Shown: positions 47,415 to 59,036 of the stretch, piece by piece
Layout: the number at the start of each line of letters is the position of its first letter
How positions within the stretch are numbered: the stretch's first letter is position 1
Assembly: GCA_904066235.2 (NCBI GenBank)
Contig: CAJFCV020000005.1
Span: 7,373,501 to 7,437,500 of the forward strand
DNA: 64,000 nucleotides
Reading direction: 5' to 3'
DNA from: Bursaphelenchus xylophilus
Lineage: Eukaryota; Nematoda; Chromadorea; Rhabditida; Aphelenchoididae
The notes under the pieces: generated by a model
Seen by the model: only the letters and a program-made list of their open reading frames with translations
What the model was told of the DNA's origin: nothing
Databases searched by the model: none
Program-made: the position numbers and the translations under genes

Positions 47415-48619
47415 TTAGGTTGATTCAAAAGTTTTTCCACATGTCTTTAAAAAATTTTAAAAAATTTAGACCAAAGCCAGTGGGCCTGGTATATATCTTT
47501 TTAGAAAGAGGGCTGTTTGTAGATTATAGTAGATTAATAACTTTTTACAACTTAGCAATTTGTAGTAGTAGCGCCGTGTTAAACTTTAACTACTCGAAGG
47601 AAGAAAAAGTAAACCGCCGGCGTTACGTCTAGAGTGGCTGTATCTTCTTAATATTCTTGAATATGGTATGCCTGTATGTAATCTCTATGGCATCGAGGAC
47701 AATTTGCTATAGGGCTAGTCGAAAAATTTTTAGTGCGAAAAATCAAAAATTAGGGTCTGGCAAAAGTAGACCCTGTAGACGCAGCTATTAGAAGCACTAA
47801 GAGATAACGCTTTCTGTTATTGTAGTGTATGAGTAGCACTACAACGCCAACGCTAAACATTCGCGCTAGCTTTAGCTATGCGGCAGAAAAATCGAATCTT
47901 TCTAATCTACCAATATTTTACGAAATTTAGGGGATTTTTACAAAAACGTTTTCTGTTCATTACTCTCGCCCGGTATCCTAGTTATTTAATAAATAATTGA
48001 TCCTACTTGACATACACTATCAGTTGCTAGACGCGCTAAGCTGAAGGTCCTCTTGCCATACCAGTCAAAAAATTACAAAAATTCGCCTAAAAGTGCAGTT
48101 CATGCTACTTTTCTACCTTATAAGGCAATTTCAGTTGGTGACTTTTTGAATATATCATCAGCATACTCTCTTTGTGCAACCTGAATGGCAGCCGAGTCAA
48201 AAAAATCTAATTCCTTTCAAAAAATTTTTAAAAATCTGCTTTTGATCGGTAGCTCGGCTCTCCGGCCAACTTTATGGGATGCTACAAAAAAAGTCAGTGT
48301 AGATATAAGTAGAGCAATAAATTCAGAGGAAACTACAGCCATCCCAAGTACGAATAACCCAAAACCCGAGACTTTTTAGTGGGCTGGAAAATTGCTAGGG
48401 CCCGGGATATTCGCCATGACACAAACAGAGAAATTTTTAGTATTTTTGAAATATTCTGAAAGGAAGCTTGTAGAAAATAAAATGCTACGAATCAAAATTT
48501 TTGCAATGTTCTGCCCCATACATCTATGCTTTCAGTTTTAACATACATTCAATCAGGCTCCAGAAATTTTATTTTGAAGTGTCTCAAAAAAATGTGGAAA
48601 AACTTTTGAATCAACCTAA
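47415..48619. mobile_element. 1.2-kb mariner-like element, no transposase
   Basis: Terminal repeats TTAGGTTGATTCAAAAGTTT and the reverse complement ending CAACCTAA enclose 1205 bp. A TA dinucleotide flanks each end (47413-47414, 48620-48621), as for mariner insertion. Length fits a mariner element, but no transposase frame with the D,D34D region can be read, so it is decayed or non-autonomous. About 430 bp of its right part recurs inverted at 19467-19907. Confidence 0.8.
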
Positions 48620-48621
48620 TA

Positions 48622-51600
48622 TGTTCAAAACATTGAAATGTAGAGTAAAACTAGCTAGTCTTTTTATTGTACGTCAGACATGCAGCAATGAGGTCCTAAA
48701 GACACGAACATGCTCATTGGGATACACGTCTTGGCCACACAACCTCAATCAAGTGCCTATGTAAGTTTGTTGCACTTTAATAAATGCCGCCAAAGTAGTG
48801 AATCCACCGTGACAACATTGTTTATATCTTTTGGAGCGCTTTTACGCCTACATCAAATTTGGTCCGGGATTGAACGGCTTCAGGAAAGCGGCTTTCGATA
48901 TTCGCGGGTATCAATTAGTTTAGGGCCTTGTTTATTTTGGACTTTTTGGAACCTTTTAGGGAGGGGTCTCGTATAAAATCAGGGTCAGACGTTCTACAGA
49001 ACACTCAAAATTTATTCTAACTGTGGCCAAGTTTGTCACCATGTCTTCTTTAACTATCACTCTGCTAAGACAACAACAGTTTGAAGGCCGGAAAGTGTCA
49101 AAAAAGATTTAGGAGAAAAGTTGACCATGAAAATTTGGGGCTTGTTTGTAGTGAGGGATACAATGTCCGAGCAGCAAATCTGCCGAAAAACAAAAGTTTT
49201 ATAGTCTGAAACGTGTTTTTTTGATGTTCCTCGAGCATTGGGTTTTCATTGGCTATCTTGGCTACAGTACAACATGAGCTGTCTCAAATCTCGGTCTCAT
49301 CATTCATCCTCTCATCTTGCTGATGAAAGACACTTCAGAATACCAAATTGTATATCCGCAATATCCTTAGTATCCTTGCATGACTCACATCGGGTTGACC
49401 TGGATGCATTTTCAATGATAATCTTCCTCTATAATAAGCATATGACCCGCAAGCCTCAAATCCAATAACTAACTGTGGAAAAGTGAAGTGAGTAATGTCT
49501 GCATATTCGTGGATGACGTTACCTTTTCTTCCCAAGATTAACCCTATTTGGGGCCACAAGAAAATTTACTGTGAACCTAGTTTGTCTCATCTAATTAAGA
49601 GATTGTAACAAAATTGGGGTCCGTAAAAGCGAAAACGCGGCGCAAACTTTTTAAACCGTTTTTTGTCTCGGCCTTTAAAATGCAAATAAACGTTGAAACG
49701 TTGGTGTTCATGTGGGGTGATATACAATTCATTGAGGCGTCATAATCCCCGCAGTCACCGCGAGGTCCCGGTTCGGAGGTGTTTTTCCGGCGTTTAAAAG
49801 TCATATTAGTGTGGTCGCTCTTCTGATGCCATCAGAACGCACCTTGTTTACATGGATATTATTAGACAAGGTTAGGGATAACTGTCCAGAGGAAATGTAA
49901 ACAGGACTAGACGGAGTTTCTACTTTCTTTGACACAAAAGTGTCTAATTTGAGTGCTATCTTTGGAGAGTTCTTGGTATAAATGAGTTTACTCTTCTTCT
50001 GAACATGAACCTTGAGAATCTGTCCGAGAAGAGAGGGGAAAAGCATTTTAAGGCACCAAGTTCCACTGTATTTTCGAGAAAAACAGACGGATTTTACGTT
50101 GTCATAGCTAACTGAAAAAGTTGACTATGACTGGAAAAAATTATTGTTATGTATTTCCTTTCATTTGAGTAACAATAATAGATTTTGTAATTTATTTCAT
50201 GCCATGACTACATATATGTGGTTATTTTTGACTTCTCATTGAAACTATGCCCATACGGTCGCAAGATTTATTGGTTCTAGCCAAAAACCAACCCTATAGT
50301 TCAACATTTCAAACCAAATCTACCGCTTCCCTCGTAAATGGCATTGTCTGTGTCCGATCAACGGAATTCCCCCGCTCTCCGTCATAATTTCCATCTCCAC
50401 GCAATTTCAAAAAATCCAATTTTCAAATTTTAATTCAACTTTCCGCTTTTAACATTTTATGTTTTTGAACTAAATGTCGTTGTAATGTCACGGATATCGT
50501 GCTCAGTTGATTTTTCCCTGTTGTGAAAGCCTATTATAATCGAGTTACCACAAGTTTCTTGATTATTTCTTTAAAATAATCCGCTTTTTTGGAGCTACAA
50601 AAGCTTGTTTTTGCTTAAAAACACGTTTGTAAATGTTGGCAGTCTCCTTCCTCAGCTAGCTGAAGATAAATCTGCACCCACATTCTACAATAAGTTGTGT
50701 TTTTGCATGGCATTCACGTTGTATACCAAATACAATTGTTATAGTAATCTTCTCTTCCTGATACTCATAAATTAATCATGGGTACAGCAAGATTTCATGC
50801 AAGCGCCGGACGCTTTCTGTAATCTTATTTGGGACCATAACTGGCTACTGGGTTTGCATTTTGTCTTTAATTCGATTATTTCCAGATTTGGCGGGCACGC
50901 GTGTCGTCTCATTAAGTCCCAGCATATGGGTTTATTTTACATACCAGAAGTATTTTTTGGCATTTTTTGGTTTTAAATTTTTTACACTCGGATTTTTTCT
51001 TTTTAAGTTTGTTTCAAATTGACCTTATCAATGTAAAACGTAAAAAATTGCAATTTTCGCAATTTGGTCATGGCATAACGTCGTAAACAACGACTCAAAT
51101 TAATATTTCTTTGTAAGGGAAAGCTGTATTTTCCAATATTGTCGAATTGAAGGGGAAAATTTGGTGGGAACCGGCATCACTTTTCATCGCACCTTTGACA
51201 TAAATTTTTGCACATTTTTTTCGCAGACGAAGTATTCGAATTTTGCATTAATTTCGACGGCAGTTTCCCTGGGTTTCTGTCATGTTTCCCCAACTCATTA
51301 GAGCCGTGTCTGCATCCCATCCTACAACCAATTTTCCCACCCCATCCATCCCATCCTCGCCAGTGTCGCGTACCAAAGAACATTACATCGTGCGTCGTTC
51401 TTCTCGTGATTACAGCGCGCAATTAAACTCTGCACACGCTACTTCCTCTTATCGGGAGTACCTGTCATTCCAGTGTGTCCCCTTTGGCACACCGTTGTTG
51501 TTTGCGGTGGCCGCGCTTCCCTAAAAATGTTTCATTTCGCATTTTATGAAGTCATTTGCGTGTTTGCAAAATAATCGAAAACCAAAGTTCCCAGGCGTGC

Positions 51601-51659
51601 TGGTAATCCCCGTTTTTGCAGGCCTCGAGTGGCGCCACGGGCCGATGTGAGGACAGGTC
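48622..51659. other. Upstream region of the GPCR gene, no gene seen
   Basis: No supported coding sequence. An acceptor-like TTTTTGCAG at about 51613-51621 precedes a 38-bp leader to the GPCR ATG, marking either a 5' intron or a trans-splice site. An in-frame TGA at 51648-51650 blocks N-terminal extension. Confidence 0.45.
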
Positions 51660-53601
51660 ATGGAGGAAGACAATCTACAACAATACCTGGCGTCGGCCAC
51701 GTTGATGATCGTGGTGATCGGATGTCTGGGCAATTTTTTGTCGTTGATCCTTTTCCTCAGGCATTCCAGCTCAGTCAACACACTGTTGGCGGCGCTGTCG
51801 GTGGTGGATCTATGTTTGCTTTTGCTGGCCGTGCCAGTTTTTGTAATGCCCAGTCTGGATATATGGTAAGTCGAAGAAATGATGACTTTCTTTTTGTTTC
51901 ACAATTTCGTCCTTTGCTTTTTGTCGGTAAAATTTTTCAAGAAGGACGTTGTAGGAGACCTTATGAAAGTTTAAAAACACAGATGTATTTTTGGAAAGGC
52001 CATAATGTCCTCGATCTTTGCACCTTTATTCGTTCCGACTTCCTTTTGTCTATCGGTTTCTGTCCATTTTACATTTGGCTTATCCCAAAAATAAACCCAT
52101 TTACGTCCGAGAATACCCAATTTAATCAATCAAATGGTTTCAGGCCGGATCAGACGTCGCTCTACAATTTCCTGTCATGCGTGCTCAAGTATGTGTACCC
52201 GGTGAACTTGATGTTCCAGACCTGTTCCATCTACATAATGGTGCTCATTACGATCGAGCGGTGGACGGCCGTCTGCAAACCGCTGCAGGTGCGCATCTGG
52301 TGTACGGCGAGAACGTCGCGGATGGCCTTGTTGTGCATCCTGGTCTTCGCCATCGCTTACAATGTAATCCGCTTTTGGGAATACCAAATAGTGTAAGTGT
52401 TTTTGCCGCCCCTCAAATTCGATTAGGGCTGGATGGAATCCTTGCAGAGTACGAAGCTTATAGCAGTGGGTGTTTAGTAATGGTGTAACTAAACTGAATC
52501 GCCTTAGGCTCTAATCATTCAAAATGCGATTAAATTCATTAGGCAGAAAACCCATGGGCGTCTCAAAAATTTTCGTAATTGCTTACATCAAGATTGGAAA
52601 AAGTTATTTTAGCAGTTTACAAAACCGATTTTTCAGTGAAACCGAGAAAGGACTGGACTACACACGTAATCTTCGCGATATAAATCGACATCCACACTAC
52701 GTCATCTTTTATTACACGGGTCTATATCTTCTCACGCACTTCCTCATCCCCTTCTCGGTGATCATCATCATGAACGGCCATGTCTGTAAACAAATTATTC
52801 AACTGCGACGAGCTCGACTAATGCTGACTCGGCAACAACAACGAGAACAAAGCACAACTCTCATGTTGCTGGTTGTGACCTTAGTTTTTGCTGTTTGCAA
52901 CACGTTGCCGTTCCTCTTGAATCTTGCCGAATGTATCAAAAGGGATCTTTTTGAAGCCGAATCCACTGCATGGATTGCATATCAACTGAACGACTTGTCC
53001 AACTTGTTGGTGGTGCTGAACAGTTCAACAACTTGGATTGTCTACATTATATTTAGTGCCAAGTATCGGGAAACGGCCATGAGGATATTGTGGAGATGCA
53101 ACACAGTCTACGAAAAGGATGTCAAGTACAACAGTTTGAGTCGGACACATTCGATGAGGGCGAGTTCGGCGAGGAAAGGTCCAGCAACCAGCTGCACAAC
53201 AGAGAGTATAAGGTTATTTTTTGACTTAAAAACATTGCAAAGAGAATAGGGACCGTTTTTGAGTACGTATTCGCTCGGCAAATTCAATTTTAATTATGTT
53301 TTTTATCTCTATTTATTCCAGAACCTTGCAAAGCCGGACAAATCGCTCGAATTCGGAGTGCGACGAGCGAATCAGAAAGCATGTCAGCTCGATTATATCA
53401 GACAAATTCAAACGCGATTCCAAGAACAACAAGACCTCCAATGGGTACCGCGTGTCCACGCAGGCTTCCAAGAAGGAGAGCTCCTCATCAAGACTGTCTC
53501 TGGAGGTTCAGCCCTCCACCGAATTACTCAGCCCTCCCCCGATGACATTCCGCGCGCCCTCGCCCAAATGGAGCGAGCAGCCGGATCGACCAGAAGTCTA
53601 G
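51660..53601 (+). CDS. FMRFamide-receptor-like class A GPCR, 4 exons
   Basis: Exons 51660-51865, 52144-52392, 52637-53212 and 53322-53601 join in phase to 436 aa. TM1 has the class A GN motif (IGCLGNFLSLILFL, residues about 15-34). TM2 is LLAALSVVDLCLLLLAVPVF. The TM3 end carries IERW at 106-109 in place of DRY/ERY, followed by TAVCKPLQVRIWCTARTSR, the intracellular loop typical of FMRFamide-receptor relatives. TM5 is LYLLTHFLIPFSVIIIMNG. TM6 is TTLMLLVVTLVFAVCNTLPF. TM7 ends LNSSTTWIVYIIFSAKYRE, with NSSxxWIVY replacing NPxxY as in that family. The Ser-rich tail (about 345-436) was chosen among three open frames by splice phase and codon use. It is probably a neuropeptide receptor; the exact orthologue and ligand are not identifiable. 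Confidence 0.88.
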
Positions 53602-53776
53602 GAATGAATGCCCGGTCAATGGTCGACAATGTGTCATAAGACGGGCTCACGGAACGGGTTGACCGGAAATGGAGCTGAGAGCTCAATGGAAGCGGAAAGA
53701 TTGACGCCAGTTTACTGTATACTTGTATAGACTTTTTCTAATAATCAGACAAATCAATTCAAAACACGGGTAATCT

Positions 53777-53782
53777 AATAAA
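53777..53782 (+). terminator. Poly(A) signal of the GPCR gene
   Basis: AATAAA lies 176 bp after the GPCR stop codon and is the first canonical signal downstream. Confidence 0.6.
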
Positions 53783-54221
53783 GTAATTAACGACTTAATC
53801 ACTCGTCTTATTCGGAAGAGTCTTTATAAGGCCCTGCTGATGTCCCAAATGTTTTGCGTTTACTAAAATAGAATTACATAAAGGTTCAACAAATTGAACT
53901 GTCGGAAATGGAAATTACGTGAACTTTCAACTGCTGTACAAGCCTCTTCTTGTCGCCAATTATAGAATCTACTGCGTAAATGTTGTCGTCAAGAAGTGAG
54001 TCAGCCACGGAGTTGCCCGAAAAACGAAATAATTACGCAGCGTTCGCAACTCGTTGAATTCTCGTAAACTTTGGCGAATTCTTCCTCAAGCCAAAAGAAC
54101 GCTGTGTAACCCAATTTGACGTGCTTCCGATCGAAAAAATGGGAGTGTAAAAACGCATCGGTAAAAGTATTTAAAACGCCGCCGAAATGATCGACGATAA
54201 GCAAGTCTCTACTTTTCAACG

Positions 54222-56535
54222 ATGCACACACTAACCGTTCTTGCTCTTCTGGTGGTGCTGGTGAACCAGATCGACGCCCAATGGGGATGGGGATCACCGT
54301 GGGGTGGTGCATGGGGAGGCCCTCCAGCACCATGGGGTAAGTCGTCAACAGCCAATTTTGAGATCTATTTTAAACTTCAGCTTACCCGGAAAACAACCCA
54401 AGATCTTTTTTTAAGAATAGAATGTAGTAAACATGCGAAACTATTAGGTTGGACGGAAAGTTCGTACGATTTTTTACTGCTGCTATTTTTTCTTGCGCTG
54501 ATAGAAAAAGACAAACACAAATATATGGTATTGGTAGGGGACAGGCATCCCTATCTGGCACTACAACCCTCAGCCATCTTAAGCATGTACGAAGAGAGAA
54601 CTTAATTTAGACATTTACCCATCTTTGGTCTACAAGTAGAGATCCTTGGCTGGTTTGTTTAACAAGGCATAATAAGAAACTGCTTTAGCACTGCTAAAAA
54701 GCTTCCTTTTGATGCTCTTAATATGCGTGAAGTATTCGGGGATTAAATCAAAACACAGCCAGAAAACTTGGCTTTAGCAAGACCCACCAAGTTTGAATAT
54801 GATTTACAACAGTCGCTTGCCGATGCATTCCTATGGGTCTAACTATGATATGTCAAAACTAAAGACACTGCCTTACACTTAGGTACCCGTCCTTAGCCAA
54901 TTGTTTTACTGCGTAACATGACAGAACTCAATGATTTATTTTTCAAAAACTCGCTTGTGAACTATCGGAGCAATTCGTAAAATTCAAAAAACAGCTCAAA
55001 GCAGTTTTCTAATCCTCCTTTTCTAGGGTGGAAAATTGAGCCTCTGTATCGTTCTACTACTTTATGAAGCAATGGGTAACCATTGTTAATTGTCAGCAAA
55101 TCACATGCGTTTCTCTAGAGCTATATATTTTTGGCAATTTTGCCTCTTTACGCCAAACCCGAAGCGTCTATGATCCGGGTTACTCATGTAGCACGTAAAG
55201 GGCTACCCGTGTGCCTCACTGAACCCTGTTATACGGACAGACCATCATCAATGCGTGGAGTAATAAAAAAACTTTTTCAAGCGGGGCGTTTTTTGAAGAT
55301 TTGGTTGAAACAATAGCTATTATTTTATCCCACAGACTTTTTTAAGAGTTTTAACTGTGGTTAACGTAGTTGGATGGACCACTAGAAATAGCCTAAAAAG
55401 TTTCAGAGCTTCAGCAAAAACGGTTTGGAAACTAGAGCTTGCATTCCGCACCCCACCCGAAACTACCCCAAAGCGGAGAACCTCTTATAATTATGCTCGT
55501 TTTGGCCGAACTAACGACTGGCACATATCACATAAATCTGCACGCTGTACTCTTGTATATACTAGGTATCTACGGTAGACAGTCGGTCGTGGCGCAAAAA
55601 AAAATAAATTTCAAAGTTGGGTAGCAAATCGTACGAACTTTCCGTCCAACCTAATAATATTAAATTAAAATAAGGACTTATTGTTAGTAGGCGTCCCGCT
55701 CTCATTTTTTACCGAATCGCTTTTAGGCGGATCAGGACTAGGACCATGGGGTGGCCCGTGGGAAGGCCCACCTGGACCATGGGGTAAGTGATTAGATGTG
55801 ACAACCGGTCCGACAGGTGTTTGGCCGTTCCAATTACCAAATAACAAAAGTTCAGCCGAGACAATATTGTTTCCCACTGTTTTTTGTGGTCCTTGGAAAA
55901 AAGTCCAGAGTGGTTTTCAGTCTAAATTTAGTGAACGCACGCTTTAAAATCAAAAAGTAGAAAGTTTTTTGTTTTTAAGAATGGTTTGAGACATTTATTT
56001 CATTGATGAACGATGTTTAGGAGGACGCCCAGGACATCACCATCATCATCATCACCATAGCGACGGTCCAGGTGGTCCAGGGGATCGCTGGGGTGGTGAT
56101 CAAGGTCGATGGGCCGGCCAACAAGGCCAGGGACAATGGGGAGGGCAGCAAGGAGGACAACAAGGCCAATGGGGCAACCAGCAACAAGGTGTCCAATGGG
56201 GTGGCCAACAAGGAGGCCAGCAAGGCGGACAAGGACAATGGGGAGGACAAGGTGGCCAACCAGGAGGCCAGGGGAGCCAACCAGGAGGACAAGGAGGCCA
56301 AGACCAATGGGGAGGGCAACAAGGAGGTCAACAACAAGGGCAAGACTGGGGACAACAAGGAGGACAACAGGGAGGCCAACAACAACCTGAACAGAGCTCT
56401 GGCCAACCTCGCAAAGTGAGCCGAGAAGAAGATCTGAATGTCCCCACCCAGAACTTCCCATCCAGAAATGTAGTTGCCCGAGATGCCCCACCAGGCTTCG
56501 AAAGCCCTAGCATTCCAGATCCCCCATCCAAATAA
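54222..56535 (+). CDS. Secreted Gly/Gln/Trp-rich protein with a His8 tract, 3 exons
   Basis: Exons 54222-54336, 55727-55783 and 56021-56535 join in phase 1 to 228 aa. A signal peptide (MHTLTVLALLVVLVNQIDA) is followed by QWGWGSPWGGAWGGPPAPWG. The small second exon repeats the GPWGGPWEGPPGPWG pattern. Exon 3 has eight consecutive His (GRPGHHHHHHHHSDG), then about 100 residues of imperfect GGQQGGQ and QWGGQQ repeats, then a non-repetitive acidic/Pro-rich tail (KVSREEDLN to IPDPPSK). The N-terminus recalls worm QWG/YGG-type secreted antimicrobial or cuticle-associated peptides; the Q/G block suggests a structural or aggregation-prone secreted protein and the His run could bind metal. These roles are inference. 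Intron 1 contains a mariner-like element. A shadow frame in exon 3 is an artefact of the repeats. Confidence 0.85.
54444..55654. mobile_element. 1.2-kb mariner-like element with 29-bp perfect TIRs
   Basis: TTAGGTTGGACGGAAAGTTC at 54444, continuing to about 54472, is repeated exactly inverted at the right end (55626-55654). TA flanks both sides (54442-54443, 55655-55656). The length is right for mariner, but no intact transposase is readable; a weak decayed resemblance (IPHPTRNYP near 55445) to the PHPPYSPDLAP motif is not decisive. It sits in intron 1 of the Gly/Gln-rich gene. Confidence 0.88.
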
Positions 56536-56589
56536 ATCGCCATGACCTCAAAGAAAAAGTGTGCTCTATGATCTCCACCAATTAAAGCC

Positions 56590-56595
56590 AATAAA
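56590..56595 (+). terminator. Poly(A) signal of the Gly/Gln-rich gene
   Basis: AATAAA 55 bp downstream of the TAA, in the context AGCCAATAAACA. Confidence 0.65.
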
Positions 56596-56996
56596 CATTT
56601 ACGATTGATTGTAGTCTTAATGATATTGACGTGGGAAGCAGAATAATGCGAGACTTTCTTGTTAAAAATTCTAAGGGTAGGCAATTGGAAAAAGACTTGT
56701 GAAGGTCACAAAGAAGGGCTTACTTGACACACCCAAATACTCTTTGTTTTGTTCAAAGCGCAACAACAATTTTACGATGGTAAGAGTCATAAAGTAGGTT
56801 TAGATCAACAATAGAAATCGTCCTGCTTGTTCCTGCCGCCACCTCAAAATTTATTGCCAAAAAATGTCGAAAATTTTTTAAGAACAAGAATTTGCCGTTC
56901 TTTTGGCAAAATTCTGGCATTTCGCATCACGAAAATAGCGGCTCGCGCCCGAAATAAAAATTGGAAAATATTTTTTCTCGATAGAGATGATTCTTC

Positions 56997-58900
56997 ATGG
57001 AGTTGCAGCGTAAATTCACATTCGACGATCCTGAAGACAGTTATTGGAACGACAATGACAGCCAGAATTCTTTCTTTGCAGATCAAAAGAATGCCGTAGG
57101 TTTTCTATCGGCTAATTAAAACTTCTACTTTTAGACCGTAGCACGGCAAGTGTTAGACGATCTGTATGAAGTGGATTTTGATATCCCCGATGAGGACCTC
57201 CCTGAACCTCCGAGCAATGATAACAACGAGTTGTCTGAGGGGTCTTCAAATAAAGTTTTCTTCGACGATCAACCGAAAGTCTTTCCCGAACAACTCCACA
57301 AACCTCACTTACTTGGTGCTAATAAATTGGTAAGGGGTTTTTATTTTGTCTTTTATGTTTTTAGAATGAAAGTCCAAGGCCCAGACGACCTCTGGGAAGT
57401 TCGTCGATGATATCTGATTGTAGTTTTACGTCGTTTTCTAGCGATGCGACAGTTCATTTGGATTATGCGCGACTGAAGAGCGAGCATCACAAACTTCAGA
57501 AGTACCTTGACGTAAGTATCCATTTTTGTGCATAATAGACCCTTTTAGCGGGTAAGATCTGAGAGGTTTGAGCCACCATCAGTAGAAACAACAATAAAAC
57601 GACTGCGAAGATGCGAGCCTGTAGCCTTGGACTTCTATAAATCTAAACAAGACAAGACTGAACTCTTGGATGAAGCTATTAATTCTCAGGATACTGATGT
57701 AATATTAACCGTACGTTTCTCAACCACTTGTTACCTATATTTTTAGGTAGTACTTTTCTTAAAGAGAACGCTGATTTCTTCTATATTCCGTGAGATTTTG
57801 ATTTTCAAACCAGAAGCCGCTGAAGTTTACGTCACTTATCTTCGAGAATGTAATGAGACAAACGAGCTGATCGATACCTTATTGTAAGTTGGTCATATTT
57901 TTAGTTTTTAGTAAGCTATCTTTAAACCAATGCTATTTTCTTTCTTGCAGCTCTCTCGGACGGAGTGATGAAGCGGCAATGGTCGAGTTTCAATGTGCAG
58001 TAAAGAAGTGTCACACGGCATCGAAGATTAATAATCTAAAGAAGTGTTTGATCAGCGGATTCAGCGATCCGACCCTCAGTGCGGAAGCCAAGTTTGTCGA
58101 AGAATACATTCATCTGATTGAGCGACAAGTCCCTATTGATGTGGGTTTTGATTTTCTTATTATTTTGGTTATATTGTTTTAGTCATCAGATGAAGAGGAA
58201 AACAAGGCCGGGACTAATGAGATCTTCAAGCAATTCCCCAAGAAAGCCTCTCTAATCGGGCAACCCCTATTGACAACTCTCTATTATTGTTGTTTGTATC
58301 ATTACAATCTCCCAGTTGTAAGTTTTGTCTCAAATATATTTATATCTTTGTCGTTTAGAACGTCTATGCAAGTCCATTGTCTTTTAAATCGACCTTCAAC
58401 ATCAATGAAAAGGCGTTCTTTTGGATGGCGGCCTCAGCCTTGTGCAGGAAGAAGCAGTATGGAGAAATTGAACGGCTTTTGACCTGCAAAAAGATGATTG
58501 TTTCCCAGAAACTCGTCTGTCCTTTCCCGTGGACAGTCTTCTTTCAACTGGTTGCCAAATATGGACCCCCAAATAAAGAGGTAATTGATATTTTTGTTGT
58601 GCAATATTGAACTTTTCAGATACTTACAAAATGGCTTGGCGCAATTAGTGATGTAAATGAACGACTTAAAGTCGCCGAACAATTTGGCGAACTAACAGCT
58701 GGTGTTCAAATCGAGGCGATCAACTCATTAAAAGATAAACAGAAGTTGGTCAACTTGATGAACAAGCTAAATCCAAAGTCTGTCGAATATAACAAGGCCC
58801 AACTCATACTGTCCAATACGGTAGGTGCAGACTTTGTAACGGAAGTGATTCTTTATTTATTATCTTCTTGTTGTTTCAGGCGAATAAATGGAAAAACTAA
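56997..58900 (+). CDS. spe-39: SPE-39/VIPAS39 homologue, 10 exons
   Basis: Exons 56997-57095, 57135-57329, 57365-57511, 57549-57710, 57747-57883, 57951-58140, 58183-58317, 58359-58580, 58620-58820 and 58880-58900 join in phase to 502 aa, close to the usual family length. An acidic N-terminus (FTFDDPEDSYWND) and Ser-rich linker precede a short coiled coil (YARLKSEHHKLQKYLD). Next comes the helical VPS16 C-terminal-like region: LLDEAINSQDTDVILTVVLF, LKRTLISSIFREI, YIHLIERQVPID, GTNEIFKQFPKKASLIGQPL, TTLYYCCLYHY. The C-terminus LILSNTANKWKN matches the family's conserved WKN end. SPE-39 binds VPS33B-type proteins of HOPS/CORVET-related tethers, in lysosomal delivery and, in worms, sperm membranous-organelle formation. 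Introns are only 30-70 bp except the last few, and six of nine acceptors end TAG. Confidence 0.93.
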
Positions 58901-59030
58901 CCACGAAACCCAGTGTTTCCGCGCTGATAACATGTACCATACGGATTATCTTATCATTAATTCCTTCGGGTGATTCATTATACAGCTTTTCACTTACTAC
59001 ACTCTGTGATTTCGAACAAATTCCTACCAG

Positions 59031-59036
59031 AATAAA
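59031..59036 (+). terminator. Poly(A) signal of the SPE-39 gene
   Basis: AATAAA 131 bp after the stop codon, the first canonical signal downstream. Confidence 0.6.

Noticed and set aside
53259..53639. 126-codon alternative frame over the GPCR tail exon
   Set aside because: Needs a different splice phase and has less plausible codon use than the Ser-rich tail; mentioned only as a possible alternative.
55131..55578. Frames inside the mariner-like element as a transposase
   Set aside because: No D,D34D catalytic region can be read; a weak PHP-type resemblance near 55445 is not enough.
56000..56491. Leu/Val-rich minus-strand frames that look like membrane proteins
   Set aside because: Antisense shadows of the Gly/Gln repeat of the secreted protein.
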